Below are positions 7,326-15,144 of a DNA stretch of 64,000 nt, piece after piece. Under the pieces are notes generated by a model. The model saw nothing but the letters and a program-made list of their open reading frames with translations. It had not been told where the DNA came from and did no database searches. Position numbers and translations under genes: made by a program. The number at the start of each line of letters is the position of its first letter. Positions within the stretch are counted from its first letter, which is position 1. The DNA comes from JBAZWE01 sp041658605 (GTDB taxonomy: Bacteria; Actinomycetota; Thermoleophilia; BMS3ABIN01): positions 12,671-76,670 of the forward strand of contig JBAZZU010000008.1 of NCBI GenBank assembly GCA_041658605.1, written 5' to 3'.

Positions 7326-8459
7326 ATGCTATCCGGACTCGACATAAGCTTTATGCAAAGGGCCCTCAACCTTGCCGACCTGGCGCGCGGGATGACGAGC
7401 CCGAACCCTACCGTGGGCGCGGTGATCGCAAGGGGCGATGATGTTATCGGCGAAGGCTATCACCAGCGGGCGGGCGGTGATCATGCCGAGGTGGCTGCCA
7501 TCAAGGCGGCGGCATCTGACGGAAAAGATACAACAGGCGCCACCATCTTTGTGACGCTCGAACCCTGTTGTCATACCGGACGTACTGGTCCATGCACCGA
7601 GGCGCTCAAAAGTGCCGGCATTTCCCGGGTGGTTGTGGCTTCACTCGATCCGTCCGCAAAAGTGAACGGCAAAGGGCTGGAGGAGTTGCGCGCAGCCGGC
7701 ATGCAGGTAGAGGTGCTTGACGGTTCCCTAGCCGAACGGGCCCGGGTGCAGAACGAGGCTTTTCGCAAGCATGCCGTGACCGGACTCCCCTTCGTGATCT
7801 TCAAGAGCGCCATGAGCATGGACGGCAAGATCGCCACATCTACGGGTGATTCAAAATGGATTTCCGGGGAAGAGAGTCGGGCCTTGGTGCATTCGATGCG
7901 CGGCGAGATGGATGCCATTTCCGTCGGCGCCGGCACGGTTACGGCGGATGATCCGATGTTGACCTGCCGCATCACCGGCGATCATCGCCAGCCGTTACGG
8001 GTGATTTTTGATTCCCGCGCGGAGATATCAACAGACAGTAAACTTGTAAAAACCGCCGGCGAGGTCGCGACGATAGTCTTCGCGACCAGCGACGCGCCGG
8101 ATGAGAAGGTCGAGGCTCTGGAGAAGGCCGGCGTGGAAGTCGTCAAGGTCGGCAAACAGGCGGGGCGGGTCGATGTGGGTGAGGCGCTCAGGCGTCTTGG
8201 CTCGCGTAAGCCCGCGGTCTTAAGCCTGCTTCTGGAGGGAGGCCCGACCCTGGCGGCGTCTTTTGTCGAAGCCGGCGTCATCGACAAGGTTATGACTTTC
8301 ATCGCGCCCAAGATCATAGGCGGCGCCGCGGCCCGTACGCCGGTCGAGGGGTTGGGATTCAGGCTCGTGGGCGAAGCGATCCCGCTGTACCGCATGACGA
8401 ACAAGTCCATCGGTGACGACGTGCTGCTGACCGCGTATACGAACCGGGATGAATGGTAG
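7326..8459 (+). CDS. ribD: Bifunctional riboflavin biosynthesis deaminase/reductase RibD
   Basis: A 377-residue protein that performs the second and third steps of riboflavin synthesis: deamination of the pyrimidine, then NADPH-dependent reduction of the ribosyl side chain. The deaminase domain (about 1-145) holds the zinc site HAE near residue 53 and EPCCHTGRTGPC near residue 80. The reductase domain follows (KSAMSMDGKIATSTGDSKWIS; LLLEGGPTLAASF). ATG 7326 is preferred over the upstream in-frame TTG at 7290 because it places the first helix (MQRALNLADLARGMTSPNP) at the usual distance. It is the first gene of the operon behind the FMN riboswitch. Confidence 0.95.
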   Translation: MLSGLDISFMQRALNLADLARGMTSPNPTVGAVIARGDDVIGEGYHQRAGGDHAEVAAIKAAASDGKDTTGATIFVTLEPCCHTGRTGPCTEALKSAGISRVVVASLDPSAKVNGKGLEELRAAGMQVEVLDGSLAERARVQNEAFRKHAVTGLPFVIFKSAMSMDGKIATSTGDSKWISGEESRALVHSMRGEMDAISVGAGTVTADDPMLTCRITGDHRQPLRVIFDSRAEISTDSKLVKTAGEVATIVFATSDAPDEKVEALEKAGVEVVKVGKQAGRVDVGEALRRLGSRKPAVLSLLLEGGPTLAASFVEAGVIDKVMTFIAPKIIGGAAARTPVEGLGFRLVGEAIPLYRMTNKSIGDDVLLTAYTNRDEW

Positions 8460-8502
8460 TAGGATGCACAGATTTCAGATAACAACGCAGGGGGTTCGCT
8501 AG

Positions 8503-9156
8503 ATGTTCACGGGAATCGTCGAAGAGCTGGGAAAACTCGTAAGCCTTCAGATGAAGGCGGACAGTGGTGTCATCACGATCGAAGCTGACAAGGTCCTGGA
8601 GGGCTGTCAGCTCGGGGACTCGATCGCCGTCAATGGCGTCTGCCTCACGGCCAGGGATATCGGCAGCGGCACATTCTCCGCCGACGTCATGCCGGAGACT
8701 ATCCGCAAGACCAACCTCGGAAATCTCAAGCCGGGCGGCATCGTCAACCTCGAGCGGGCGCTGATGCTCTCTTCGAGGCTGGGCGGGCACCTTATGCTCG
8801 GCCATGTTGATGCTACCGGCAAGATTATATCGATCAAGCCGGAAGGCAACGCGGTTTTTTATACCTTCTCGGCACCCGAGGAGATCAGGCGCTACCTGCT
8901 GCCGCAGGGCTCGATAGGCATCGACGGCATCAGTCTGACGATAGCGCGTCTGGCCGGCGATAGTTTCAGCGTGTCCCTGATCCCCCATACGGTCAAGGTC
9001 ACGACGCTGGGCCATAACGGGGTCGGCTATGCGGTGAACCTCGAGGCTGACGTGCTGGGAAAATATGTAAGGAAGATCATGGAAGGCGGGCTTCCCGGAG
9101 GACAGGGGGAAGGCGGCCTGACGCTGGAAAAGCTGGCAGAGGGAGGGTTTTTATAA
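8503..9156 (+). CDS. ribE: Riboflavin synthase (alpha chain)
   Basis: A 217-residue trimeric enzyme that dismutates two 6,7-dimethyl-8-ribityllumazine molecules into riboflavin and the pyrimidine precursor. It has the two lumazine-binding barrel repeats, each opening with the usual motif: MFTGIVEELG at residue 1 and GHLMLGHVDATGKI near 95. SIAVNGVCLTA and SIGIDGISLTIA are the paired repeat signatures. It lies 43 bases after ribD in the same operon. Nothing is abnormal in length or motifs. Confidence 0.95.
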   Translation: MFTGIVEELGKLVSLQMKADSGVITIEADKVLEGCQLGDSIAVNGVCLTARDIGSGTFSADVMPETIRKTNLGNLKPGGIVNLERALMLSSRLGGHLMLGHVDATGKIISIKPEGNAVFYTFSAPEEIRRYLLPQGSIGIDGISLTIARLAGDSFSVSLIPHTVKVTTLGHNGVGYAVNLEADVLGKYVRKIMEGGLPGGQGEGGLTLEKLAEGGFL

Positions 9157-9231
9157 ATACGAAATTCGGGAGGCGTTGTTAAACGATCCGTATGATTATT
9201 GAAGTTAAGAGAACCAACCAGGAAGGAAATA

Positions 9232-10509
9232 ATGGCTGAGGAACAAGAAAAAAAGAAAAAAGACTCGCCCTTCAGCAGTATCGAAGATGCGATCGAGGAC
9301 ATCAAGGCCGGCAAGATCATCGTCGTCTGTGATGATGAGGACAGGGAGAACGAGGGTGACCTCACGATGGCGGCGCAGTTCGCTACTCCCGACGCCATCA
9401 ACTTCATGGCGATGTACGGGCGCGGTCTTATCTGCATGACCCTGACCCCGGAGAAATGCATCGAGCTTGACCTGCCGCAGATGGTGCAGAACAACGAGGC
9501 CACGTTCAGCACCGCCTTCACGGTCTCGGTGGAAGCGCGTCACGGAGTCACCACCGGTATTTCCGCCGCTGATCGCGCGCATACGATCCAGACAGCTATC
9601 ATGCCTGGAGCCAAACCGACAGATCTGGTCCAGCCGGGCCACGTCTTCCCGCTCAGGGCCAAGCCGGGCGGGGTGCTGGAGCGTACCGGGCAGACCGAGG
9701 CCGGAGTCGACCTGGCGCGTCTTGCGGGTCTGGAGCCCGCAGGCGTCATCTGTGAGATCATGAACGAGGACGGCACCATGTCACGCGTGCCGGATCTCAT
9801 CCCTTACTGCAAGAAACACAACCTGAAGATGGTCACCGTAGCCGACCTCATCAAGTACCGGCGCAAGAACGAGAAGCTGGTCCAGAGGGTCGCCGACGCG
9901 CGGCTTCCGACGAGGTTCGGCGACTTCCGCGCCATCGGCTTCAGGAGCCTGCTGGATAACGAGGAGCATGTGGCCCTGGTCAAGGGTGATGTGGACGGCG
10001 CCGAGAACGTGCTCATCCGGGTGCACTCTGAGTGCCTCACCGGTGATGTCTTCGGCTCGATGCGGTGTGACTGCGGCGAGCAGCTCTATCACGCCATGCG
10101 CATGATCGAGGAGGAAGGCAAAGGTGTTATCCTCTATATGTCGCAGGAAGGGCGCGGCATCGGAATCCTCAACAAGCTGCGCGCTTACGAGCTGCAGGAG
10201 CAGGGCATGGATACAGTCGAGGCCAACGAGGAGCTTGGCTTTCCGGCAGACCTGCGCGACTACGGCATCGGCGCCCAGATCCTGGTTGACCTGGGGCTGA
10301 CCACTATACGCCAGATGACCAACAACCCCAAGAAGGTCAAGGGGCTTGAAGGATATGGGCTCAAGATCGTGGAAAGAGTGCCAATCGAGATGCCGCCCCA
10401 GTGCGAGAACATCGCTTATCTTGCAACGAAGAAGGCCAAGATGGGACATATCCTGCACCACCAGGATCTGCGTTTCGACGGCGAGGAAGAGGAAAAAACA
10501 AGCGAGTAA
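9232..10509 (+). CDS. ribBA: RibBA: DHBP synthase / GTP cyclohydrolase II
   Basis: A 425-residue fusion. The N-terminal half makes 3,4-dihydroxy-2-butanone 4-phosphate from ribulose 5-phosphate (DDEDRENEGDLTMAAQ, then HGVTTGISAADRA). The C-terminal half opens GTP (zinc motif SECLTGDVFGSMRCDCGEQL; catalytic YMSQEGRGIG). The start is ATG 9232 with GGAAGGA 4-5 nt upstream; a longer frame begins at 9199 but lacks a ribosome site. A short lysine- and glutamate-rich head (EEQEKKKKD) precedes the first domain. It supplies both branches of the pathway and links directly to rpe upstream through ribulose 5-phosphate. Confidence 0.96.
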   Translation: MAEEQEKKKKDSPFSSIEDAIEDIKAGKIIVVCDDEDRENEGDLTMAAQFATPDAINFMAMYGRGLICMTLTPEKCIELDLPQMVQNNEATFSTAFTVSVEARHGVTTGISAADRAHTIQTAIMPGAKPTDLVQPGHVFPLRAKPGGVLERTGQTEAGVDLARLAGLEPAGVICEIMNEDGTMSRVPDLIPYCKKHNLKMVTVADLIKYRRKNEKLVQRVADARLPTRFGDFRAIGFRSLLDNEEHVALVKGDVDGAENVLIRVHSECLTGDVFGSMRCDCGEQLYHAMRMIEEEGKGVILYMSQEGRGIGILNKLRAYELQEQGMDTVEANEELGFPADLRDYGIGAQILVDLGLTTIRQMTNNPKKVKGLEGYGLKIVERVPIEMPPQCENIAYLATKKAKMGHILHHQDLRFDGEEEEKTSE

Positions 10510-10602
10510 CGATGCTTTGGATGGCCGCTCATGCGGCCGCCGTGCAACGAGAATAAATGAGATTTCCGTACCAGCGGAAAAACAGACAGAAAGGATCAGC
10601 TG

Positions 10603-11079
10603 ATGGCAGAAAAATACAAGAGCTACGAGGGCATGCTCGACGCCAAGGGCTTGAAGTTCGGCATAGTCGTCGCCCGATTCAACGAATTCATCTCCCTGCG
10701 CCTGCTTGACGGAGCGGTGGATTGCATCATCAGGCACGGCGCCGGCAAGGGCGCGATCGAGGTCGCCTGGGTGCCCGGCGCCTTCGAGATCCCCGTGGTG
10801 GCGTTGACGATGGCAGAGACTGGCAAGTACGACGGCATCATAGCACTGGGCGCGGTAATCCGCGGCGGTACGCCGCATTTCGACTACGTCGCCGGTGAAG
10901 TGTCAAAGGGTGTTGCGAAGATATCACTCGACACCAAGGTGCCGGTAGCGATGGGCGTACTCACTACCGACTCCATTGAGCAGGCCGTGGAGCGCGCGGG
11001 GACCAAGGCCGGAAACAAGGGCTGGCAGGCCGCCGCGGGCGCGATTGAGATGGCGCAGCTGATGAAGACCCTGAAATAG
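10603..11079 (+). CDS. ribH: 6,7-dimethyl-8-ribityllumazine synthase
   Basis: A 158-residue protein that condenses the RibD product with dihydroxybutanone phosphate; family members assemble into pentamers or 60-mer capsids. Motifs seen: GIVVARFNEFISLRLLDGA, the WVPGAFEIPVVA substrate loop, GAVIRGGTPHFDYVAGEV (catalytic His) and GVLTTDSIEQAVERAGTKAGNKG. AAAGGA lies upstream of the ATG. It is the last gene of the riboflavin operon and is followed by a perfect hairpin. Confidence 0.96.
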   Translation: MAEKYKSYEGMLDAKGLKFGIVVARFNEFISLRLLDGAVDCIIRHGAGKGAIEVAWVPGAFEIPVVALTMAETGKYDGIIALGAVIRGGTPHFDYVAGEVSKGVAKISLDTKVPVAMGVLTTDSIEQAVERAGTKAGNKGWQAAAGAIEMAQLMKTLK

Positions 11080-11162
11080 GATTCGTCCAGGAGAGTGCCG
11101 TCCTGGTGTCGCCGTTTGAGCGTTCGCAAAATTGACGAAGCCTGGATCAATGAAAACACAGG

Positions 11163-11196
11163 CCGATGCGGACCGGCTTGAGCCGGTCCGCATCGG
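11163..11196. terminator. Perfect 15-bp hairpin after the rib operon
   Basis: Fifteen base pairs without mismatch (11163-11177 with 11182-11196; arms begin CCGATGCGGACC and end GGTCCGCATCGG) around a TTGA loop. No T-run follows on either strand, so it may act with Rho, protect the mRNA 3' end, or be a small mobile or structural repeat. Confidence 0.6.
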
Positions 11197-11228
11197 TCCG
11201 GTAAAGTAATTCCGGTAACGGTCTCCAG

Positions 11229-11750
11229 ATGTCAAAGTCAATAACCAAATTTCTCAGTCTCCATGAAGAAAAAATACGTTTTCTTCTGGCGGGAAGCTGG
11301 AATACGGCGGTGGGCTTTCTGTTTTTTGTTCTCCTTTTTGACTTATTGCATAACATAACTCATTACTCGGTGATTCTTGCGCTCGGCTATGTTATTGGTA
11401 TTTCGCAGGCTTACCTTTGCTATAAATTCCTGGTTTTTAGAACGAAGGGAAACTATGTAAGAGAGTATCTCCGATTCTATCTGGTTTATGGGGTAGCTTT
11501 TTTGCTCAACCTGGCAATGCTGCCATTTTTCATTGAGGTTCTGAAGATCTCTCCCATAATTTCCCAGGGCGCGATTGTCCTGCTTGTCATAATCATCAGC
11601 TACATCGGGCACAAAAGGTTCTCATTCAGCGTTTCCCCCGGCGTGTTTGATGAAGGTAAGCGGTCGCGGGCGCAGGAAGCCGGCGCTCACGATGACGAAT
11701 TGAAAAAGCTATACAAGCGGCGCGACGCGGACGGGAATGAAATCCTTTGA
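11229..11750 (+). CDS. GtrA-family membrane protein
   Basis: A 173-residue protein with four predicted helices (about 13-35, 40-60, 78-98 and 105-125). It carries the GtrA pattern: FLLAGSWNTAVGFLFFVLLFD, then SQAYLCYKFLVFR and YLRFYLVYGVAFLLNL, ending with a YIGHKRFSF tail motif. GtrA proteins are thought to flip or present lipid-linked sugars (undecaprenyl-phosphate-glucose in phage O-antigen modification) or to support cell-wall polysaccharide assembly. It opens the surface-glycan region. The cytoplasmic tail after residue 130 is hydrophilic and not part of the domain. Confidence 0.85.
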   Translation: MSKSITKFLSLHEEKIRFLLAGSWNTAVGFLFFVLLFDLLHNITHYSVILALGYVIGISQAYLCYKFLVFRTKGNYVREYLRFYLVYGVAFLLNLAMLPFFIEVLKISPIISQGAIVLLVIIISYIGHKRFSFSVSPGVFDEGKRSRAQEAGAHDDELKKLYKRRDADGNEIL

Positions 11751-11891
11751 CAGTTTCCACGACCCGGTTCACATATAAAGCGGCGATTTCAAAGCAGAGT
11801 GGCAACCTGAGCGGTTTTCCGCTGAGGTCGTCGGTGATCCGCATATCCCCGCTATCCTCTGCGTCAGGGCACTTCGGCGCCAAAAAGCTTT

Positions 11892-12650
11892 TTAGCTCGC
11901 AGAGCATACCGCGCGTACGAAATAGCCCAGGGGGTCCTCCCTGGACCCTCGCCCGATAGCATCTGAAATGTGGGCTGCAGCAAGCAAGGCAGCAACTGCC
12001 GGCGCGAATATTACTGCAATAGGCACGGTCCAGAACATATTAGCGGTGCGTTTTGGCTTAAGCAGTCGAATTGTCAGCACGACAAGCTTGCTGGCGATGG
12101 TGCCTATTTCAGTCCCTCTCTCCCGTATGTCCACGTTATCGAATCCATTTTCCTCAAATAACCTGGCCAGTCTTTCTCTCGTAAATCGATGATAGTCATG
12201 GGGGATATGATGACGGCGCGCCGACCATGGGACGGTTAGCAGGAGTATCGATCCCTTTTTAAGCACGCGTGAGATTTCCGAAACGAACTCATCCGGGTTT
12301 TCAACGTGCTCAAGAACCTCGATGCAAATGGCGCCATCAAAACTGGATTTTGGGAATGGTATAATCTTGCCGTCGTAGTAAATGATTTCCTGCCTTTCGA
12401 TGTTCATCCCGTATTCCTGGGAATTTTCGACATCTATCCCCTGGTAAAGGCAACCTTCTGGCATCCAGTCTCTCCACGGAGATTCGCCGGCGCCTAAATC
12501 CAATATGCGGCCATGTAAGTCTGACATTGCCGGACGCAGGTATTTTACAATTGAACCTAGCTGAAGATCGATCCGGCAGCGAATCCAAAAAAGTATTGGA
12601 CTTCTTGATGGCGGTTTGACGGAAATTGGCTGAAACCCTTCAATTGACAT
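11892..12650 (-). CDS. Class I SAM-dependent methyltransferase
   Basis: A 252-residue methyltransferase. Motif I is ILDLGAGESPW, followed by YQGIDVENSQ, an IPFPKSSFDGAICIEVLEHVENP motif II region and LKKGSILLLTVPW. A hydrophobic segment near the C-terminus (about 195-225) suggests membrane association. ATG 12650 is chosen because AGAGGT lies 6 nt before it; the frame extends 12 codons further upstream without a ribosome site. Related type-11 methyltransferases in glycan loci modify sugars or lipid carriers. It is transcribed against the neighbouring glycan genes, and the substrate cannot be told. Confidence 0.8.
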   Translation of the reverse strand: MSIEGFQPISVKPPSRSPILFWIRCRIDLQLGSIVKYLRPAMSDLHGRILDLGAGESPWRDWMPEGCLYQGIDVENSQEYGMNIERQEIIYYDGKIIPFPKSSFDGAICIEVLEHVENPDEFVSEISRVLKKGSILLLTVPWSARRHHIPHDYHRFTRERLARLFEENGFDNVDIRERGTEIGTIASKLVVLTIRLLKPKRTANMFWTVPIAVIFAPAVAALLAAAHISDAIGRGSREDPLGYFVRAVCSAS

Positions 12651-13248
12651 ATGTTGACCTCTATTGTTTTGACAATACTCTACCATTCTTCCTTATCGAA
12701 CTGCGGCGTTGGAGCTGGAATCGAGCGCTTTCGTTGAAACCATGAATTGATATATGCGAGAACAGTGTCTCGGCAAACGCTCAGGGCCGCTGGGTCCGCC
12801 AGAGCCAGGTCGATCAAGGCAAGGCCTGGCCTGACATGAGATGAACAATGAGACCCACTGAAGCTCATTCGGCATCAACGGGGGTGCCGTGGATACATGC
12901 CGAGCTTCAAGACGCGCACGGCATCCACATCTGCAAGAAACGGAGTGCCATGCTGTTGGGCAAACCGGGGCTTCAGGGTTTCTCCAGAAGAGAAAAGAGA
13001 TAAAGAAAAAAGATCGTCGCCGGACAAGCTGTGGCTGATAGCTTCCACTATGAGACAGCTCAGCCGGGGAATGGTGCACTCACCTGTCGCGGCGGTCAGT
13101 ACTGTAGATAACTTGCGTAAAAACACTCCATGACTGCAGGCTCATGGCGTCCAGGGGCAGCCAGGGCGACGCCTGCAACAGCGCCGCTGCCAAACAGTGA
13201 TGGCAACGATCAAGACTAAGTTGGATTTACTGAAATTGTTTCAAAACC
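12651..13248. other. Gene-poor stretch with degenerate sequence
   Basis: About 600 bases between the methyltransferase start and the IS3 remnant. Several short frames exist on both strands, but none has a recognisable motif or a ribosome-binding site. Two same-frame minus-strand frames (12680-12868 and 12875-13126) are separated by a single TGA; I recognise neither. The stretch is best read as decayed mobile-element or junction DNA at the edge of the AT-rich island. Confidence 0.4.
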
Positions 13249-13395
13249 AAGGATGAGGCGCTGTTGGTCGTGTTCAGATACATCGAGGAATCCTGCAACC
13301 TGCTATGGCGACATTTGCCTTCTGGCTACCTGAGTCCGGTTGAGTATGAGAGAATGTTTCAGCAGATGACTGAAACGGTGGTTGGTAAAGAATAA
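13249..13395 (+). pseudogene. IS3-family transposase (OrfB) C-terminal remnant
   Basis: Forty-eight codons ending in TAA encode the tail of an IS3-type DDE transposase: VVFRYIEESCNLLWRHLPSG followed by YLSPVEYERM. In IS3 OrfB the sequence F-x-Y-I-E-x-x-Y-N-x-x-R-x-H-x-x-L-G-Y-x-S-P-x-x-Y/F is the standard C-terminus; here the N-x-x-R is N-L-L-W-R and the expected Tyr is Cys. Everything upstream, including the DDE triad, is missing and no terminal inverted repeats were found. It lies 25 bases before the AT-rich transketolase genes and marks the probable integration edge. Confidence 0.7.
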
Positions 13396-13420
13396 GTGTT
13401 AATCGAAACGGGGTATCCCC

Positions 13421-14236
13421 ATGGTAAAGAATATACGCAAGGAAAAGGAGCTTAAAGAGATAAAAAGAGATTGTGTGTTGACTATGCTCGATTTATATAA
13501 GGTGGCTCGCGCAGGGCACATAGGATCTTCATTATCATGCTTGGATATTCTGATTTATCTTCACTTTATTCAAATGAACGAAGAAGATAAGTTTGTACTC
13601 TCAAAAGGCCATGCCGCCGCGGCATTGTATACGGTCTTGCATAAATCGGGAAGAATCTCAAAAGAAACATTACGGACTTTCTATCAAGAGGGAACCCTGC
13701 TTGCAGCTCATCCCCCTTGCGGCGAAGGAGCGCTGGAGGGGATAAATTTTGGCACCGGCAGTTTGGGTCACGGGCTATCACTTGCAACAGGATTTGCGCT
13801 CTCAAATAGATTTAGTGATAAAAGTTTTAATGTTTATTGTGTCCTGTCTGATGGTGACTGCAATGAGGGTTCTACTTGGGAAGCCGCTCTGTTTGCTGCT
13901 CACCACAGCTTAAGCAACCTCGTGGCAATCATAGATAATAACGGGCTCCAGGGATTTGGGAAAACAGAAGACGTATTGAAAATGGAACCAATGATTGAAA
14001 AGTGGCGGTCTTTTAACTTTGAGGTTTATGAAGCTAAAGAGGGAAATGAATTTATTAGTCTGGAAAAGGCTTTCTCAAAAATCAATAAGTCTAAAAGCTC
14101 GAAGCCAAAGTGCGTAATCGCCAGAACGACAAAAGGAAGTGGCGTATCGTACATGGAAAACAAACTTGAATGGCATTATTTGCCGATGGATGACGAGTTA
14201 TATGAAGCTGCTATCAGAGAGATTCGGAAAACATGA
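13421..14236 (+). CDS. Transketolase-like enzyme, N-terminal (ThDP-binding) subunit
   Basis: A 271-residue protein equal to the first third of transketolase. It has the catalytic-His region (GHIGSSLSCLDILIYLHF), KGHAAAALYTVL, a GTGSLGHGLSLATGFAL stretch, and the ThDP motif SDGDCNEGSTWEAALFA ... IIDNN. The C-terminal half follows as a separate gene overlapping by ATGA. Split transketolases occur in many anaerobes as housekeeping enzymes. Here the AT-rich codon use, the following sugar-nucleotide epimerase/glycosyltransferase fusion and the isolated setting argue for a glycan role, such as moving a two-carbon unit onto a sugar (inference). No Shine-Dalgarno is evident. Confidence 0.88.
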   Translation: MVKNIRKEKELKEIKRDCVLTMLDLYKVARAGHIGSSLSCLDILIYLHFIQMNEEDKFVLSKGHAAAALYTVLHKSGRISKETLRTFYQEGTLLAAHPPCGEGALEGINFGTGSLGHGLSLATGFALSNRFSDKSFNVYCVLSDGDCNEGSTWEAALFAAHHSLSNLVAIIDNNGLQGFGKTEDVLKMEPMIEKWRSFNFEVYEAKEGNEFISLEKAFSKINKSKSSKPKCVIARTTKGSGVSYMENKLEWHYLPMDDELYEAAIREIRKT

Positions 14237-15144
14237 GAAAAGAGTTTTCGTCAACGATAGAAGAGATAGTAAGAAAAAATAGAAATATAATTTTTTTTAC
14301 TGGAGATCTGGGTTTTATGGCCTTGGAGAATGTGCGCGAGGTTATGGGGGAGAGGTTTATCAATGCGGGCGTCAGTGAGCAAAACATGATATCCATGGCT
14401 TCGGCAATAGCAGCAGAAGGGTTAACCTCGATATGCTACAGTATAGCTCCTTTTGCAGTATTTAGACCGGCAGAACAAATCAGAATAGATGTCTGTCTTC
14501 ATAATAGAAATGTCAAAATTGTTGGTAATGGCGGTGGCTATGGCTATGGCATTATGGGTAGCACCCACCATGCAATCGAAGATATAGCTGTGCTTTCCTC
14601 TTTCCAGAAAATGAAATGTTTTATACCTTTTTGCAACGAAGATGTTGAACAAATCGTCAAAAAGATGATGAGTACTCACGGTCCTGCCTATTTGAGATTA
14701 GGATATGGAGTCAAGCAGGAAGAAACAAAGGTAAAACCCTATGCGCATACGCGAAAAATAATGACAGGCCATAATATAACCATAGTTGGTATGGGCCCCG
14801 TAATATTGAATGCCGTTGAAGCTGTAAACGGGTTAGCGGACAGGGAGCCGGGAGACATTTTTGTAATTTCAGAAATACCAGTCCCTGAACTGACTGATGA
14901 ATTTGTCAAAAGCATTTTGAAGACAGGCAAATTATTAATTGTAGAGGATCATGTCTCCAGAGGCGGGCTGGGAGAGAATCTGTCCATGCTCTTGTTAAAA
15001 CATGATATCCACACCAAGCTTTCGCATCTCTGTGCGCAAGGGTATCCAGAGGGCTTATATGGCAGTCAAGGATATCATCACATGATAAGTTCATTAGATG
15101 CGGAATCTATAAAGAAGACAATCCGGGAAATAATTGATGAATAA
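14233..15144 (+). CDS. Transketolase-like enzyme, C-terminal subunit
   Basis: A 303-residue protein comprising the pyrimidine-binding and C-terminal domains of transketolase. Seen are GDLGFMALENVRE, the RFINAGVSEQNMISMASAIA stretch with the catalytic Glu that activates ThDP, YSIAPFAVFRPAEQIRIDVC, GGYGYGIMGSTHHAIEDIAV and the C-domain DHVSRGGLGENLS. Its ATG overlaps the stop of the N-terminal subunit (ATGA), as expected for a stoichiometric heteromer. Low GC and A-ending codons are unlike the riboflavin and recG regions. Confidence 0.88.
   Translation: MRKEFSSTIEEIVRKNRNIIFFTGDLGFMALENVREVMGERFINAGVSEQNMISMASAIAAEGLTSICYSIAPFAVFRPAEQIRIDVCLHNRNVKIVGNGGGYGYGIMGSTHHAIEDIAVLSSFQKMKCFIPFCNEDVEQIVKKMMSTHGPAYLRLGYGVKQEETKVKPYAHTRKIMTGHNITIVGMGPVILNAVEAVNGLADREPGDIFVISEIPVPELTDEFVKSILKTGKLLIVEDHVSRGGLGENLSMLLLKHDIHTKLSHLCAQGYPEGLYGSQGYHHMISSLDAESIKKTIREIIDE

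Noticed and set aside
11747..11959. Frame starting in the GtrA stop codon, possibly a coupled gene.
   Set aside because: No family sequence; it overlaps the end of the convergent methyltransferase gene and looks like chance.
12680..13126. Two minus-strand frames in the same register separated by one TGA, which could be another selenoprotein.
   Set aside because: No ribosome site, no redox motif beside the TGA, no convincing SECIS hairpin at the right distance, and neither half resembles a protein family. Other frames of this GC-rich stretch are equally open, so chance or decayed DNA is more likely.
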